Positions 40,089-50,536 of a DNA stretch of 62,378 bases are shown piece by piece. The notes beneath the pieces are model-generated. The model was not told the DNA's origin and did not search any database. It was given only the letters and a program-made list of their open reading frames with translations. The DNA lies in assembly GCA_045653945.1 (NCBI GenBank), contig JAZOML010000025.1:1-62378 (forward strand). Reading direction: 5' to 3'. The first letter of the stretch is position 1; every line of letters begins with the position of its first letter. The position numbers were made by a program, and so were the translations under genes. The stretch comes from SIG673 sp045653945. Its GTDB lineage: Bacteria > Bacillota > Clostridia > Oscillospirales > CAG-272.

Positions 40089-40670
40089 TTACAGTACGCC
40101 CTTTGCCGATAAAATTCCACCGTCATTTGGTGCGGTTGCCTCTTTAAGCGCTCTTGCAACCGCCTTATAAATTGCCTCGGTGATGTGGTGCTGATTTACA
40201 CCGTATTCGCTCTTAACGTGAAGTGTTGCGCCCATATTGTATGCGAGTGCACGCATAAATTCAAGCGTAAGCTGAGCATCGTAATCGCCTATCATAGGCG
40301 CGGTGGTATCGGAGTTATAAACAAGGAAGGGTCTGCCGCTTATATCTACCGCCGCAAATGCAAGTGCCTCGTCCATAGGCACAAATGCGCTGCCAAAGCG
40401 TTTAATACCGCCCTTATCACCAAGGGCCTGCGCAAAAAGCTTACCAAGAACAATTCCCACGTCCTCAACGGAGTGATGTCCGTCAACGGCAAGGTCGCCC
40501 TGCATTTCAAGGGTAACCTTGAAGCCACCGTGTACGCAAAAGGAGTTAAGCATGTGGTCAAAAAAGCCTATTCCCGTCGTGCCGACAAGCTCGCCCTTCT
40601 TCTCTCCAAGCGTTAAGGTCATATTTATTTTTGTTTCCTTTGTATTTCTTTCGAGTGATACGGTTTTCAT
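40089..40670 (-). CDS. hisB: Imidazoleglycerol-phosphate dehydratase
   Basis: 193-residue monofunctional enzyme (no phosphatase domain) with the Mn-binding motifs GFFDHMLNSF, DGHHSVEDVGI and NQHHITEAIYKA. The start overlaps the hisC stop by 4 bp (ATGA), indicating translational coupling. Confidence 0.98.
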   Translation of the reverse strand: MKTVSLERNTKETKINMTLTLGEKKGELVGTTGIGFFDHMLNSFCVHGGFKVTLEMQGDLAVDGHHSVEDVGIVLGKLFAQALGDKGGIKRFGSAFVPMDEALAFAAVDISGRPFLVYNSDTTAPMIGDYDAQLTLEFMRALAYNMGATLHVKSEYGVNQHHITEAIYKAVARALKEATAPNDGGILSAKGVL

Positions 40671-41737
40671 TTTCCCATCTCCTTTAAATACTCGTTTACT
40701 GCCAAAATAAGTGCGTCGGTTTCGCTTGGCTTTCCTGCCGTTATACGAAGCGAATTTCCTGCGGCTCTTACCGATATATCCTTTGTTTTAAGGTAGGCGT
40801 GGAGCTTTTTTGCCGCTCCGTCATTTGCAAATCTGAGGTAAAGGAAGTTTGCATTGCTCCTTCTTATAATAAATGAAAGCTTTTCTTCAAGGGGCTTGAG
40901 CGCATCATACATACGGAGAGCCTCTGCCTTGATTTTTTCAACGTTTTCGCCAATCTCGGTGTAATTTTCAATAGCCACCGCAACAGCCTTTTGAGTTATA
41001 CTGTTGAGGTTATAGGGGCTTTTGGTCTTTTTAAGCGCCGAGATAAGCTCCTTATTTGAAATTGCAAAGCCACAACGCAGTCCTGCAAGTCCGATTTTTG
41101 ATACCGTCTTTAAAACGATAAGATTGGCTCTTGCCTCTGTATCCGCTATAACGCTCTGGCATTTCGGAGCAAATTCCATATACGCCTCATCACAAACGAC
41201 AATAGCATCGGTGCTATCCGCAAGAGCCAAAATCTGCTCACGGGTATTCATTTCACCCGTTGGGTTGCAGGGGTTAGAAAAGAGTACAAGGCGCACGTTT
41301 TCCTTTTCAATCGCACCCGCAAGTGCAGAAAAGTCGATATCCATACCGTCTTTTTTTGCAACCTTAACTATTTCGCAGCCTGCAAATTCGGAATAAAATG
41401 CGTACATTGAAAAGTCGGGTTCAAATATAAGAATTTTACCGCCCTCGCAAAGGAAGGTATTTATTATAAGGTTGATAAGCTCGTCCGAGCCATCGCCTGC
41501 GACTATTCTCTCGGGAGATACGCCTATATGCTTACCGTATGCTAACAAAAGCTCGGTCATATCGGGGTCGGGGTAGCGGTTAAGCGTATCGTAGGTTATC
41601 GCCCCGTTTATAGCGTCAAGCACCGATTTAGGCGTATCGTATGGGCTTTCGTTTGCATCAAGCTTTATTTTCGGGCAGGACGTATCAGGCACGTACTCCT
41701 TCATTTCCTGCACTCTTTTTGGTATGTAGCTATACAT
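40667..41737 (-). CDS. hisC: Histidinol-phosphate aminotransferase
   Basis: PLP-dependent fold-type I aminotransferase of 356 residues. KLDANESPYDTP at the N-terminus, SNPCNPTGE and VCDEAYMEF in the cofactor pocket, and the Schiff-base lysine in KTVSKIGLAGLR near residue 220. 4 bp from hisD and overlapping hisB. Confidence 0.97.
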   Translation of the reverse strand: MYSYIPKRVQEMKEYVPDTSCPKIKLDANESPYDTPKSVLDAINGAITYDTLNRYPDPDMTELLLAYGKHIGVSPERIVAGDGSDELINLIINTFLCEGGKILIFEPDFSMYAFYSEFAGCEIVKVAKKDGMDIDFSALAGAIEKENVRLVLFSNPCNPTGEMNTREQILALADSTDAIVVCDEAYMEFAPKCQSVIADTEARANLIVLKTVSKIGLAGLRCGFAISNKELISALKKTKSPYNLNSITQKAVAVAIENYTEIGENVEKIKAEALRMYDALKPLEEKLSFIIRRSNANFLYLRFANDGAAKKLHAYLKTKDISVRAAGNSLRITAGKPSETDALILAVNEYLKEMGK

Positions 41738-41741
41738 TTTC

Positions 41742-43016
41742 TTATTTCTTTCTTACTTTAATAGAATTTGCGTGAGCGGTGAGTCCCTCAGCCTCAGCAA
41801 AGCGGATAATATCGTCTGCGTAGGTGTTAAGGGCATCGCTCGAATAGTAGAGATAGCTTGATTTCTTTACAAAGCTATCAGTGGAAAGTGCCGATGAAAA
41901 ACGTGCAGTGCCGTTTGTGGGAAGCACGTGGTTAGGACCTGCAAAGTAGTCGCCAAGCGGCTCGGGAGAGTTTGCTCCGAGGAATACCGAGCCTGCGTTT
42001 CTAACCTTACCGAGAAGCTCAAACGGCTCGTCCACCATAAGCTCAAGGTGCTCGGGGGCAATCAGGTCAGATACCTTTGCCGCCTCGTCAAGGCTATCAA
42101 CGATAACTGCCGAGCCGTAAGCAAGGAGCGATTTTTCAATTATATCAGCGCGAGAAAGTGTCTTTATCTGCTTCTCGATTTCCACCTTAACGTCCTCAAC
42201 AAGCTTTTTAGAGGTTGTAACGAGGATAGATGCCGCAATCGGGTCGTGCTCCGCTTGGCTCATAAAGTCTGCCGCAACGTATGCAGGGTTTGCGTTTTCG
42301 TCCGCTATAACGAGAATTTCGCTCGGACCTGCAAACATATCAATATCAACCGTACCGAAAACAAGGCGCTTTGCGGTAGCAACGAAGATGTTACCGGGTC
42401 CTACAATCTTATCAACCTGCTCAATGCTTTCAGTTCCGTAAGCCATAGCGGCAACTGCCTGCGCACCGCCAACGGTAACTATGTCGGTAACACCTGCAAC
42501 CTCGGCGGCATATATAACCGCAGGGTTTACGCCCTCGTTTTTAGGGGGAGTAACCATAACGATACTCTCAACTCCTGCAACCTTTGCGGGAATTGCGTTC
42601 ATAAGAACGGACGATGGGTATGCAGCCGTACCGCCGGGTACGTAAAGTCCAACGCGGCGAAGCGGAAGAACTCTTTGTCCCATAATCCTGCCGTTTTCGT
42701 TTGAAATCCAGCTATTCGCCTTTTGCTTTTCGTGGAATGTACGGATATTTTCTGCCGCGAGGTCGATGGTAGCCTTAAGCTCGGCGGGTACTTTTGCTAT
42801 TGCCGCAGCCTTTTCCTCATCGCTCATACGAAGTGAGGTGAGCTTAACCCTATCAAATTTCTCGCTATATTCAAAAAGCGCCTCATCTCCTCTTGTCTTT
42901 ACGTCGGCAAGAATATTTTTAACGGACCTTTCGATATCATCGTTTGTATTATCAGCTCTGTCCTTTAGCTTTTTTATAAGCTCGGGAAGTGTATTCCCCG
43001 TATAAACCGTAAACAT
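41742..43016 (-). CDS. hisD: Histidinol dehydrogenase
   Basis: Final two oxidation steps to histidine. 424 residues; PLRRVGLYVPGGTAAYPSS, the NAD-site region VGGAQAVAAMAYGTESI, VGPGNIFVATAKR, and FAGPSEILVIAD followed by SQAEHDP with zinc ligands. 11 bp after hisG. Confidence 0.98.
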   Translation of the reverse strand: MFTVYTGNTLPELIKKLKDRADNTNDDIERSVKNILADVKTRGDEALFEYSEKFDRVKLTSLRMSDEEKAAAIAKVPAELKATIDLAAENIRTFHEKQKANSWISNENGRIMGQRVLPLRRVGLYVPGGTAAYPSSVLMNAIPAKVAGVESIVMVTPPKNEGVNPAVIYAAEVAGVTDIVTVGGAQAVAAMAYGTESIEQVDKIVGPGNIFVATAKRLVFGTVDIDMFAGPSEILVIADENANPAYVAADFMSQAEHDPIAASILVTTSKKLVEDVKVEIEKQIKTLSRADIIEKSLLAYGSAVIVDSLDEAAKVSDLIAPEHLELMVDEPFELLGKVRNAGSVFLGANSPEPLGDYFAGPNHVLPTNGTARFSSALSTDSFVKKSSYLYYSSDALNTYADDIIRFAEAEGLTAHANSIKVRKK

Positions 43017-43027
43017 TGTTTTTCCCT

Positions 43028-43672
43028 TTAACCTTCCTTATTTTCGCTTTCAACTACACCCGCAAGTGCTGAAATAAGCGTATCAAATTCATTTTTCTTG
43101 GTTTTTATTCTTGAAATATTAGCAATAAATCTTGCCGAAATGGGAGCTACGTCCTCATAAACCTCAAGTCCATTTGCCTTTAAGGTTGAGCCGGTTTCAA
43201 CTATATCGACGATACCGTCGGAAAGTCCGAGTATCGGAGCAAGTTCAACGCTTCCCTCGATTTTAACAACCTCAACGTCAATTCCCTTTTCGTTGAAATA
43301 ATCCTTGGTTACGTTCGGGTATTTGGAGGCAACGACCTTATGACCGTAGCCGTCATAGAAATCCTTACCCTTTATTCCTGCAAGAGCAAAGCGGCATTTA
43401 CCGAACTGCAAATCAAGAAGCTCGTAAATAGATGCCCTTGCTTCCATTATGGTATCCTCACCGACAACTCCGCCGTCGCAAACGCCACGCTCAACATATG
43501 TTATAACGTCAGCCGCCTTAGCAAGAACAACCTCAATATTATCGCCAACCTTAAAAAGTAGCTTTCTGCCCTTTTTATCCTCGTCAAGCTCGGATATATC
43601 GTATCCCGCCTTGCCAAGGTATTCAAGAGCCTTTTTCTCTATTCTTCCTTTTGTAAGTGCAAGTCTTAACAT
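43028..43672 (-). CDS. hisG: ATP phosphoribosyltransferase, short form
   Basis: First committed step of histidine synthesis. At 214 residues it is the short form lacking the C-terminal ACT-like regulatory domain and therefore needs HisZ, which is encoded just upstream. GLSDGIVDIVETGSTLKANGL is the PRPP-binding region of the family. Confidence 0.97.
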   Translation of the reverse strand: MLRLALTKGRIEKKALEYLGKAGYDISELDEDKKGRKLLFKVGDNIEVVLAKAADVITYVERGVCDGGVVGEDTIMEARASIYELLDLQFGKCRFALAGIKGKDFYDGYGHKVVASKYPNVTKDYFNEKGIDVEVVKIEGSVELAPILGLSDGIVDIVETGSTLKANGLEVYEDVAPISARFIANISRIKTKKNEFDTLISALAGVVESENKEG

Positions 43673-43693
43673 AGTAAAAGTCCGTCCTTTCCG

Positions 43694-44848
43694 TTATATC
43701 ATAAATACTGTTTTTTCGTTATTTTCAAAGCAAACGAGCTTTGAAAATCCGGACTTTTCCGCATATTCCATTGCTTCTCTCTTTGTGCTTAAGGGTGAAA
43801 GCTCCGCACCAACCGTTGTGGCGACATATTTAGTAGCATTTCCGAGATTTGCAGTATCAAAGTATACAAGCTCTCTTATTTCGATTGAATTTGTTTTTGT
43901 TGTCTTTTCACGAATAAGAGTATCAGCAACCTCGCTGATATTTATACCAAATCCCGTCGCACATATATCCTTATCAAACTTTGATATGAGGGTATCATAT
44001 CTACCGCCTGCAAGTACGGGTTCACCTGCTCCTGCCATATAGCCCTTAAATACTGCGCCTGTATAGTAATCGAGTGCGTGAACTATACCAAGGTCAATAA
44101 CAATTTTATCTTTATATCCTGCATCACAAAGTGCAGTATAAAGTTTTTTTAGATATGCAAGTGCGTTTTGGGCATCGGTGTTGCCGTCGGCAAGCTTATT
44201 TGCCTGTTCGAATACCTCTTCTCCGCCAAAAAGGAATGGTATTTTCTTTATTTTATCGTAATCCGATATTTTATTGGCGTCCTTTGCTTCAACGAGCTTA
44301 CGGATTTTATCTGCCTGCTCAGTGTCAAGGTCAAGTTCTGAAACAAGAGCATTATAAAAACCGACGTGTCCAAGCTCGAGCTTAAAATCTCCACCAAAGG
44401 TCGAGAGCGTTTCTATAGCCGTTATCATACAAAGCAGGTCTGCGTGTATTCCTGCAGCGCCGAGAATTTCAACTCCGCTTTGCATAATTTCGCTCTTTCT
44501 TCCCTTATATCCCTCACTAAGTCTATATACCTTTTGATGATAAAAAAGCTTTACGGGGGTGCCGTTTTCAAATTTGGTGGACGCCACACGGGCTATCGGT
44601 GTGGTGTTATCTGCGCGAAGCACAAGAAGTCTGCCGTCAGGAGCGGTAAGCTTATACATTTGCTCCTGCGAAAGCGTGCTGCCTGCGTCAAACACATCAT
44701 AATATTCAATAGCAGGAGTTATTATTTCGGTAAATCCCCTGCTTTCATAAAGCTCAGTGAGGTCATTTTCAAGCTTTCTAAAGAGCTTTGCCTCGCCAAA
44801 CATTATATCTCTTGTTCCATTTGGAACGTTTCTCTTATTGCCTGACAT
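43694..44848 (-). CDS. hisZ: ATP phosphoribosyltransferase regulatory subunit (HisRS-like)
   Basis: 384-residue paralogue of class II histidyl-tRNA synthetase without the anticodon-binding domain. Motif 2-like RADNTTPIARVAS and the ALDYYTGAVFKGY loop are seen. Forms the HisG-HisZ hetero-octamer and mediates histidine feedback. It starts only 24 bp after polC with no promoter or terminator between, so the his genes appear to be read from the polC transcript. Confidence 0.96.
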   Translation of the reverse strand: MSGNKRNVPNGTRDIMFGEAKLFRKLENDLTELYESRGFTEIITPAIEYYDVFDAGSTLSQEQMYKLTAPDGRLLVLRADNTTPIARVASTKFENGTPVKLFYHQKVYRLSEGYKGRKSEIMQSGVEILGAAGIHADLLCMITAIETLSTFGGDFKLELGHVGFYNALVSELDLDTEQADKIRKLVEAKDANKISDYDKIKKIPFLFGGEEVFEQANKLADGNTDAQNALAYLKKLYTALCDAGYKDKIVIDLGIVHALDYYTGAVFKGYMAGAGEPVLAGGRYDTLISKFDKDICATGFGINISEVADTLIREKTTKTNSIEIRELVYFDTANLGNATKYVATTVGAELSPLSTKREAMEYAEKSGFSKLVCFENNEKTVFMI

Positions 44849-44872
44849 TTATCTATATCCTTTCAATATGGG

Positions 44873-47800
44873 TTAAAAAAAGCTGATTTGGTCGCTACCG
44901 TCGCCATTTGGTGATGTACCGTCCGTTTTTTTACTAGTTGGCTTTGCCGAAGGCTTTTCGGGAGTGCTTGATTCACCGAACATTCCAAGGTCGCCAAAGC
45001 TGAGCTGTGCTGTTTCTCCAAGTCCATCGAGCGCGCCGTTTCTCTTTAGTATTTCAATATGCTTTTTGGAAATCTGCGCTCTTTCACGAAGCTCCTCAAC
45101 AGAAAGAACTCCGCCGCCGTTCTGCATAACATCCTCAATACTCTCTGCCGCCTTTTCGCCAAGCTCGGGTAGAACGCCAAAGGGGATACGAAGCTTACCG
45201 TCCTCGGGTGTGAATTCTCTTGCCTTTGATTTATGTATATCAACCGGCAAAAATTCAAGTCCTCTTGCGTAAAACTCAACGACAAGCTGCCAAATCGGTA
45301 TCATTGATTTTTCCTTTTGTGTTGCACTGTTACCCTTTTCGGTTATCTGTCTTATCTGCTCCTTTACGTACTCCTTGCCCTTGATTGCTATTTCAGCATC
45401 AAAGCCCTTTGGCGCTACGGTAAACATTGCACCGTAAAAAGCAAGTGGATGGTATATCTTATACCAGCCAAGGCGTATAGCTGAAATATCATAAGCAACT
45501 GCGTGTGCCTTTGGGAACATGTATTCTATCTTGTTACAAGAGTCGATATACCATTCGGGAACACCCTTTTCACGCATCTTACCTATTTGTTCTTCGTTTA
45601 AGAATTTATTCTTTTTACGAACGGTTTCCATTATGGTAAATGCATCTCCAGGTTCAAGTCCTGCGTGAGAAAGGTAAACCATTATATCATCACGTGTTCC
45701 AATACACTCTTTAATTGTACAAGTACCGTTGGTAATTAAATCGCGTGCATTTCCAAGCCAAACTCCCGTTCCGTGAGAAAGTCCCGAAATTTGAAGAAGG
45801 TCGGAAAATGTGGTCGGCTTTGCTTCAACAAGCATCTGCCGAACGAATTTCGTGCCAAGCTCGGGCAAACCAAACGTGCCCGTAAGCGAGTCTATATCCT
45901 CGGGTGTAACTCCAAGCGGCTCGGTAGACAATAGAAGGTCGTAAACCTTTCTGTCGTTCATCGGCACGTCGGCAATTTTAACACCTGAAAATCTTTCCAT
46001 ATAAACGTACTTAGTCGGTACATCGTGTCCGAGGCAATCAAGCTTAAGTATGGTATCGTGCAAATGGTTAAAGTCAAAGTGAGTGGTTATTATATCCGAA
46101 CCCGCTTTATCCGCAGGGTGCTGAATAGGTGTGAAATCATATATTTCGTTTTCGTGAGGAATAACAACTATACCGCCCGGATGCTGACCTGTGGTCTTCT
46201 TTGCACCGATACAGCCCTCGACAAGTCTTTGTACCTCTGCTCTGTTAAGATTTTTGCCCGTTGCTTCCTGATACTTATTTACGATAAGCTCTGCAGTTTT
46301 ATCAGCAAGCGAGCCGAGCGTTCCTGCGCGGAAAACATTTTCCGCTCCAAACAGAACCTCGCAGTATTTATGTGCGTCCGCCTGAACGTCGCCCGAAAAG
46401 TTAAGGTCAATATCCGGGGATTTTTCACCGTGAAAGCCAAGGAAGGTTTCAAACGGTATTTCGTGTCCGTCGCAGATATATTTCGTTCCGCAAACAGGGC
46501 AATCCTTATCGGGAAGGTCAAAGCCCGAACCTACCTCACCGTTTAAGAAAAACTCACTATGCTTACATTTAGGACAGCGGTAGTGAGGCGGTAGCGGGTT
46601 AACCTCAGAAACACCCGCCATTGTTGCAACGAATGACGAGCCAACCGAGCCTCTTGAGCCTACAAGGTATCCCTTGCTTTCGCTATTAGCTATCAGCTTT
46701 TGAGCGATTATGTAAAGAACTGCAAAGCCATTTTCTATAATAGGCTTAAGCTCTCTGTTAAGTCGGTTTTCAACAACATCGGGAAGTTTTCCCTCAAATC
46801 CGTACCATTCCCTTGCTCTTTTCCAGCAACGCTCCTGAAGCTCCTCGGGTGCGCCCTCAATTTTTGGAGTATAAGAGCCTCTTGGTATAGGAAGTATTTC
46901 AGAGGAAATCATATCCGCTATTTTATTGGTATTTTCAACAACTACCTCATAAGCCTTTTCCTCGCCAAGATATGAAAATTCCTCAAGCATTTCCTCGGTT
47001 GTTCGGAAATAAAGCCCACTGTCAAAGCCAATATCCTCCTTGAACTTTTCGTGGATAAGTACTTGACGGTAAATATCGTCTTCAGGGTTAATAAAGTGCG
47101 CATCACAGGTTGCGCATACGGGTTTATCAAGCTCCTCACCAAGTCTTACTATCTTGCGGTTAAGCTCTCTTATTTTTTCAAATCCGGGTGCGCTGTAATC
47201 AGACACACTTTTCATTGAAGCCCTCTCGTTTCTATCGAGCATAAAGGCATTATTGCATAGCGGTTGAATTTCAAGGTAGTCGTAATATGAGGCTATTTCC
47301 TTTAATTCCTCGTCGTTTTTACCCTCTCTTACTGCCGTGTAAAGCTCTCCCGCCTCACAAGCCGAGCCTACTATAATCCCTTCTCTGTATTGGTCAAGTA
47401 GTGTTTTGGGCACTCTTGCAACGCGGTAAAAATAATCTACGTAGCTCTTTGAAACTATTTTATAGAGGTTTTTAAGTCCTGCCTCCGTTTTAACAAGAAG
47501 TATTACGTGGTATACGTCCTTTATCTGTCTTGGGTCTGTCTTATCGGCCATCGTTCTTGACATCGACGCAGTATCGAGAATTCCGTCCTCCTTGAGCTTT
47601 TGACACATTTTATAGAATATCTTTGCCGTTACCTCTGCATCATCACAGGCTCTGTGGTGGTGGAAATCCTCTAAACCAAAATATTTCTGAAGTATATCAA
47701 GCTTATGCTTTTTAAGGTCTGTATTTACAAATCTTGAAATTGCCAGAGTATCAATATATGTATTTTTAAATTCATACTCACATTCAGCACAAGCAGTTCT

Positions 47801-49402
47801 TATAAAGCCTGTATCAAACGCCGCATTATGTGCAACAAGCGGGCGTTCTCCACAAAAGTCAAGGAAGCTTTTCAGAGCCTCCTTAATAAAAGGCGCACCT
47901 TCAACCATTTCATCGGTTATTGAAGTAAGCTCGGTTATTTCTTCAGGTATTGCTGTATTGGGGTTGACAAAGGTATCAAATCTGTCAAGAATTTCATTAC
48001 CCTTACATATTACCGCACCGATTTCTATAATTTTATCCATAACACAGGACTTACCCGTCGTTTCAATGTCAAATACGACAAATTCGTCCTCTGCAAACTT
48101 ACATTCTCTATTACCGAAAACTGCCTTTGCGCTATCGTCAACAAGGTAAGCCTCGACACCGTAAATTACTTTAAGTGGCGGCTGACCGCCCTTTGGTGTC
48201 ATTTTGTCAAGCGCCTCCATCATCGGCGGAAACGCCTGTACGTTTGCGTGATCTGTTACCGCAAGAGCTGTATGACCCCAGCTTTTTGCAAGTTTAAGTA
48301 TTTTTTTAGGTTCGATAATTGCATCCATTTGCGAAAGCTGAGTATGCATATGGAGTTCAACGCGCTTCTTCTCTGCTCTATCCTTACGTACGGGAGCGCA
48401 GCTTATCTGCATAATCGCAAGTGGTACAAACTCATTAGTATTTGTATAAGTATCTGCCTCTACGTTTCCGCGAAGCACTATTGCAGGTTCACCCGACAGT
48501 GTTTCGAGAAGCTTTCTTCCATCAGCTGCGTCAAGAACCACTTTACAAGGAACGGAGCTTTCGTTATCTGTGATACAAAAGTTTATAACGGTCTTCTTTC
48601 CCTTACTTATATCCTTACTCTTAGGAAAAAACGCCTTACCCATCAACGTTCTTAATGTTCGCTCGGGAACGCCGATTTCATAAAGAGGCGTAGGCTCCCC
48701 GATTGCAAACTGTTCACCATAAATCGGTGCAGGCTCGGAATAATCAAACTGCAGATACCCGCTTCTGATAGCTGTGTCGCTTATACGGGTTATACCAACC
48801 GTTTTTTTATGAACAGTCGCCCTTGGAGTGCTTGATGCCATAGCTCGCGGCATATTTTTATCAAGTCTTTCATGCAACTTTCGTGCTTTTTCCTGACGCT
48901 CTTTTTCAAGTGCATCATCGGTAATTATATCAACCGAATATTCAATATCAAACTCTTCCTTCAGTATTTTAGAGGCTACTATATGGGTATTATCGGAATA
49001 CATAAGCTCTATTCCGCCGTTACCAAAGCCTATTTTTACGGTAATATGCTTATTTTGGTCATCAACCTCTACAACATAGTCATTGAAAAAGCCTCTTGCT
49101 ACTACGCCTCTAAACTGAAGTTCAAGAAGCATATCATCTACATATTCTTTAGTCCAAAGCTCTACCCCGTAATGAGTTACTATGTGTACGTAATTAAGAG
49201 CATAGGCGCTTTTGATTTCAGCTTCTACTCTTCTTATATCCACCTTACGGTATACTCTTGGAAAATCTACCACAAGCTCAAGCATTTTGTTTGGCTTGTC
49301 CACTCTTGCTCTATAATCCGTAGCAGAGGCAATAATTTCTCTTGACATACCCGTAGCTTCATATTTTGACAGATATTCAAGCAAGGTTCTTTTTTCAGCC
49401 AT
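44873..49402 (-). CDS. polC: DNA polymerase III, PolC type
   Basis: Replicative polymerase of Gram-positive bacteria with built-in proofreading. 1509 residues: N-terminal domains and OB fold (about 1-340), PHP part (VELHMHTQLSQMDAI near 350), DEDD exonuclease (FVVFDIETTG near 445; HRACDDAEV near 605), PHP remainder, then palm/fingers with zinc-like CPKCKH...CPVCG and the catalytic DIDLNFSGD near 1000. Two clamp-binding-like motifs close the protein: QLSFGDL and a terminal QISFF. 46 bp after ispG. Confidence 0.98.
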   Translation of the reverse strand: MAEKRTLLEYLSKYEATGMSREIIASATDYRARVDKPNKMLELVVDFPRVYRKVDIRRVEAEIKSAYALNYVHIVTHYGVELWTKEYVDDMLLELQFRGVVARGFFNDYVVEVDDQNKHITVKIGFGNGGIELMYSDNTHIVASKILKEEFDIEYSVDIITDDALEKERQEKARKLHERLDKNMPRAMASSTPRATVHKKTVGITRISDTAIRSGYLQFDYSEPAPIYGEQFAIGEPTPLYEIGVPERTLRTLMGKAFFPKSKDISKGKKTVINFCITDNESSVPCKVVLDAADGRKLLETLSGEPAIVLRGNVEADTYTNTNEFVPLAIMQISCAPVRKDRAEKKRVELHMHTQLSQMDAIIEPKKILKLAKSWGHTALAVTDHANVQAFPPMMEALDKMTPKGGQPPLKVIYGVEAYLVDDSAKAVFGNRECKFAEDEFVVFDIETTGKSCVMDKIIEIGAVICKGNEILDRFDTFVNPNTAIPEEITELTSITDEMVEGAPFIKEALKSFLDFCGERPLVAHNAAFDTGFIRTACAECEYEFKNTYIDTLAISRFVNTDLKKHKLDILQKYFGLEDFHHHRACDDAEVTAKIFYKMCQKLKEDGILDTASMSRTMADKTDPRQIKDVYHVILLVKTEAGLKNLYKIVSKSYVDYFYRVARVPKTLLDQYREGIIVGSACEAGELYTAVREGKNDEELKEIASYYDYLEIQPLCNNAFMLDRNERASMKSVSDYSAPGFEKIRELNRKIVRLGEELDKPVCATCDAHFINPEDDIYRQVLIHEKFKEDIGFDSGLYFRTTEEMLEEFSYLGEEKAYEVVVENTNKIADMISSEILPIPRGSYTPKIEGAPEELQERCWKRAREWYGFEGKLPDVVENRLNRELKPIIENGFAVLYIIAQKLIANSESKGYLVGSRGSVGSSFVATMAGVSEVNPLPPHYRCPKCKHSEFFLNGEVGSGFDLPDKDCPVCGTKYICDGHEIPFETFLGFHGEKSPDIDLNFSGDVQADAHKYCEVLFGAENVFRAGTLGSLADKTAELIVNKYQEATGKNLNRAEVQRLVEGCIGAKKTTGQHPGGIVVIPHENEIYDFTPIQHPADKAGSDIITTHFDFNHLHDTILKLDCLGHDVPTKYVYMERFSGVKIADVPMNDRKVYDLLLSTEPLGVTPEDIDSLTGTFGLPELGTKFVRQMLVEAKPTTFSDLLQISGLSHGTGVWLGNARDLITNGTCTIKECIGTRDDIMVYLSHAGLEPGDAFTIMETVRKKNKFLNEEQIGKMREKGVPEWYIDSCNKIEYMFPKAHAVAYDISAIRLGWYKIYHPLAFYGAMFTVAPKGFDAEIAIKGKEYVKEQIRQITEKGNSATQKEKSMIPIWQLVVEFYARGLEFLPVDIHKSKAREFTPEDGKLRIPFGVLPELGEKAAESIEDVMQNGGGVLSVEELRERAQISKKHIEILKRNGALDGLGETAQLSFGDLGMFGESSTPEKPSAKPTSKKTDGTSPNGDGSDQISFF

Positions 49403-49448
49403 TTTGCGCTTATACTCCTTTCAATTAAGATTGATTTCGTTATTATTT

Positions 49449-50513
49449 TTACATCCGATTTATTTCGTCAATAAGCTCAGATATGATATTTTCTTCTTTG
49501 ATTTTGCGAATAATCTCGCCTTTTTTTATAAGTATTGCTTCACCCTTACCGCCTGCTATTCCGATGTCGGCCTCACGCGCCTCTCCCGGTCCGTTTACAA
49601 CACAGCCCATAAGAGCAACGGTTATAGGTTTTTTTATTCTTATTTCGCTCTGCCTGTTTTCAAATTCATTTACAAGAGCGATAAGGTCTATCTGCGTTCT
49701 TCCGCAGGTTGGACAGGAAACAAGGCTTACGCCACTTTCGTTATAGCCTGCCGCTTTAAGTATATCTCTTGCCGCTTTTATCTCGTTTATCGGGTCTGCG
49801 GTCAGAGAAACGCGCACTGTATCTCCTATGCCGTCAAGCAAAAGCGAGCCTATACCAAGCGCACTTTTTACAGTACCCATTCCCATACTGCCCGCCTCGG
49901 TTACGCCGATATGCAACGGATAATCACATTTTTGGGCAAGAAGTCTATTTGCCTCAACTACGTTTTTTGTGTTTGAGGATTTTACCGAAATTATAGTATC
50001 ATAAAAATCGAATTTTTCAAGAAGCGATGCGTGATAGAGTGCGCTTTCAGCAAGAGCCTCGGGGGTTGGAGAGCCGTATTTTTCAAGAATTTCTTTCTCA
50101 AGGGAGCCCGAATTTACTCCAATTCTTACCGGAAGTCCGTTTACTCTACAAGCATCAACCACCTGCTTTACTCTATCGTCCGAGCCGATATTTCCCGGGT
50201 TAATTCTTATTTTATCTGCCCCTGCATACGCACACTCGATAGCCACCTTATAGTCAAAGTGTATATCTGCGACAAGCGGCATTGTAACGCCTGCGTTTTT
50301 GGCGGTATAAAAAATTTTTGCTGCATCCTTATCGGGTGCTGTAAAGCGGAAAATATCGCATCCCGCCTCCTGCATTTTCAGTGCCTGAGCAACACAGCTA
50401 TCAATATCACTTGCAAGAACATTTGACATTGACTGAACGCTTATTTTATGTTCACTGCCTATACAAAGCGAGCCAACCTTGACTTGTCTTGTTTTTCTTC
50501 TCGTTATCTGCAC
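49449..50513 (-). CDS. ispG: (E)-4-hydroxy-3-methylbut-2-enyl-diphosphate synthase
   Basis: Penultimate step of the MEP isoprenoid pathway; a [4Fe-4S] reductive enzyme. 354 residues: TIM-barrel N-terminal domain, then the cluster cysteines in VSCPTCGRTQ and ALMGCVVNGPGEA. Follows rseP by 23 bp in the cell-envelope cluster. Confidence 0.98.
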   Translation of the reverse strand: MQITRRKTRQVKVGSLCIGSEHKISVQSMSNVLASDIDSCVAQALKMQEAGCDIFRFTAPDKDAAKIFYTAKNAGVTMPLVADIHFDYKVAIECAYAGADKIRINPGNIGSDDRVKQVVDACRVNGLPVRIGVNSGSLEKEILEKYGSPTPEALAESALYHASLLEKFDFYDTIISVKSSNTKNVVEANRLLAQKCDYPLHIGVTEAGSMGMGTVKSALGIGSLLLDGIGDTVRVSLTADPINEIKAARDILKAAGYNESGVSLVSCPTCGRTQIDLIALVNEFENRQSEIRIKKPITVALMGCVVNGPGEAREADIGIAGGKGEAILIKKGEIIRKIKEENIISELIDEINRM

Positions 50514-50536
50514 TGTGCTATGCTCCTTTCACTGTC

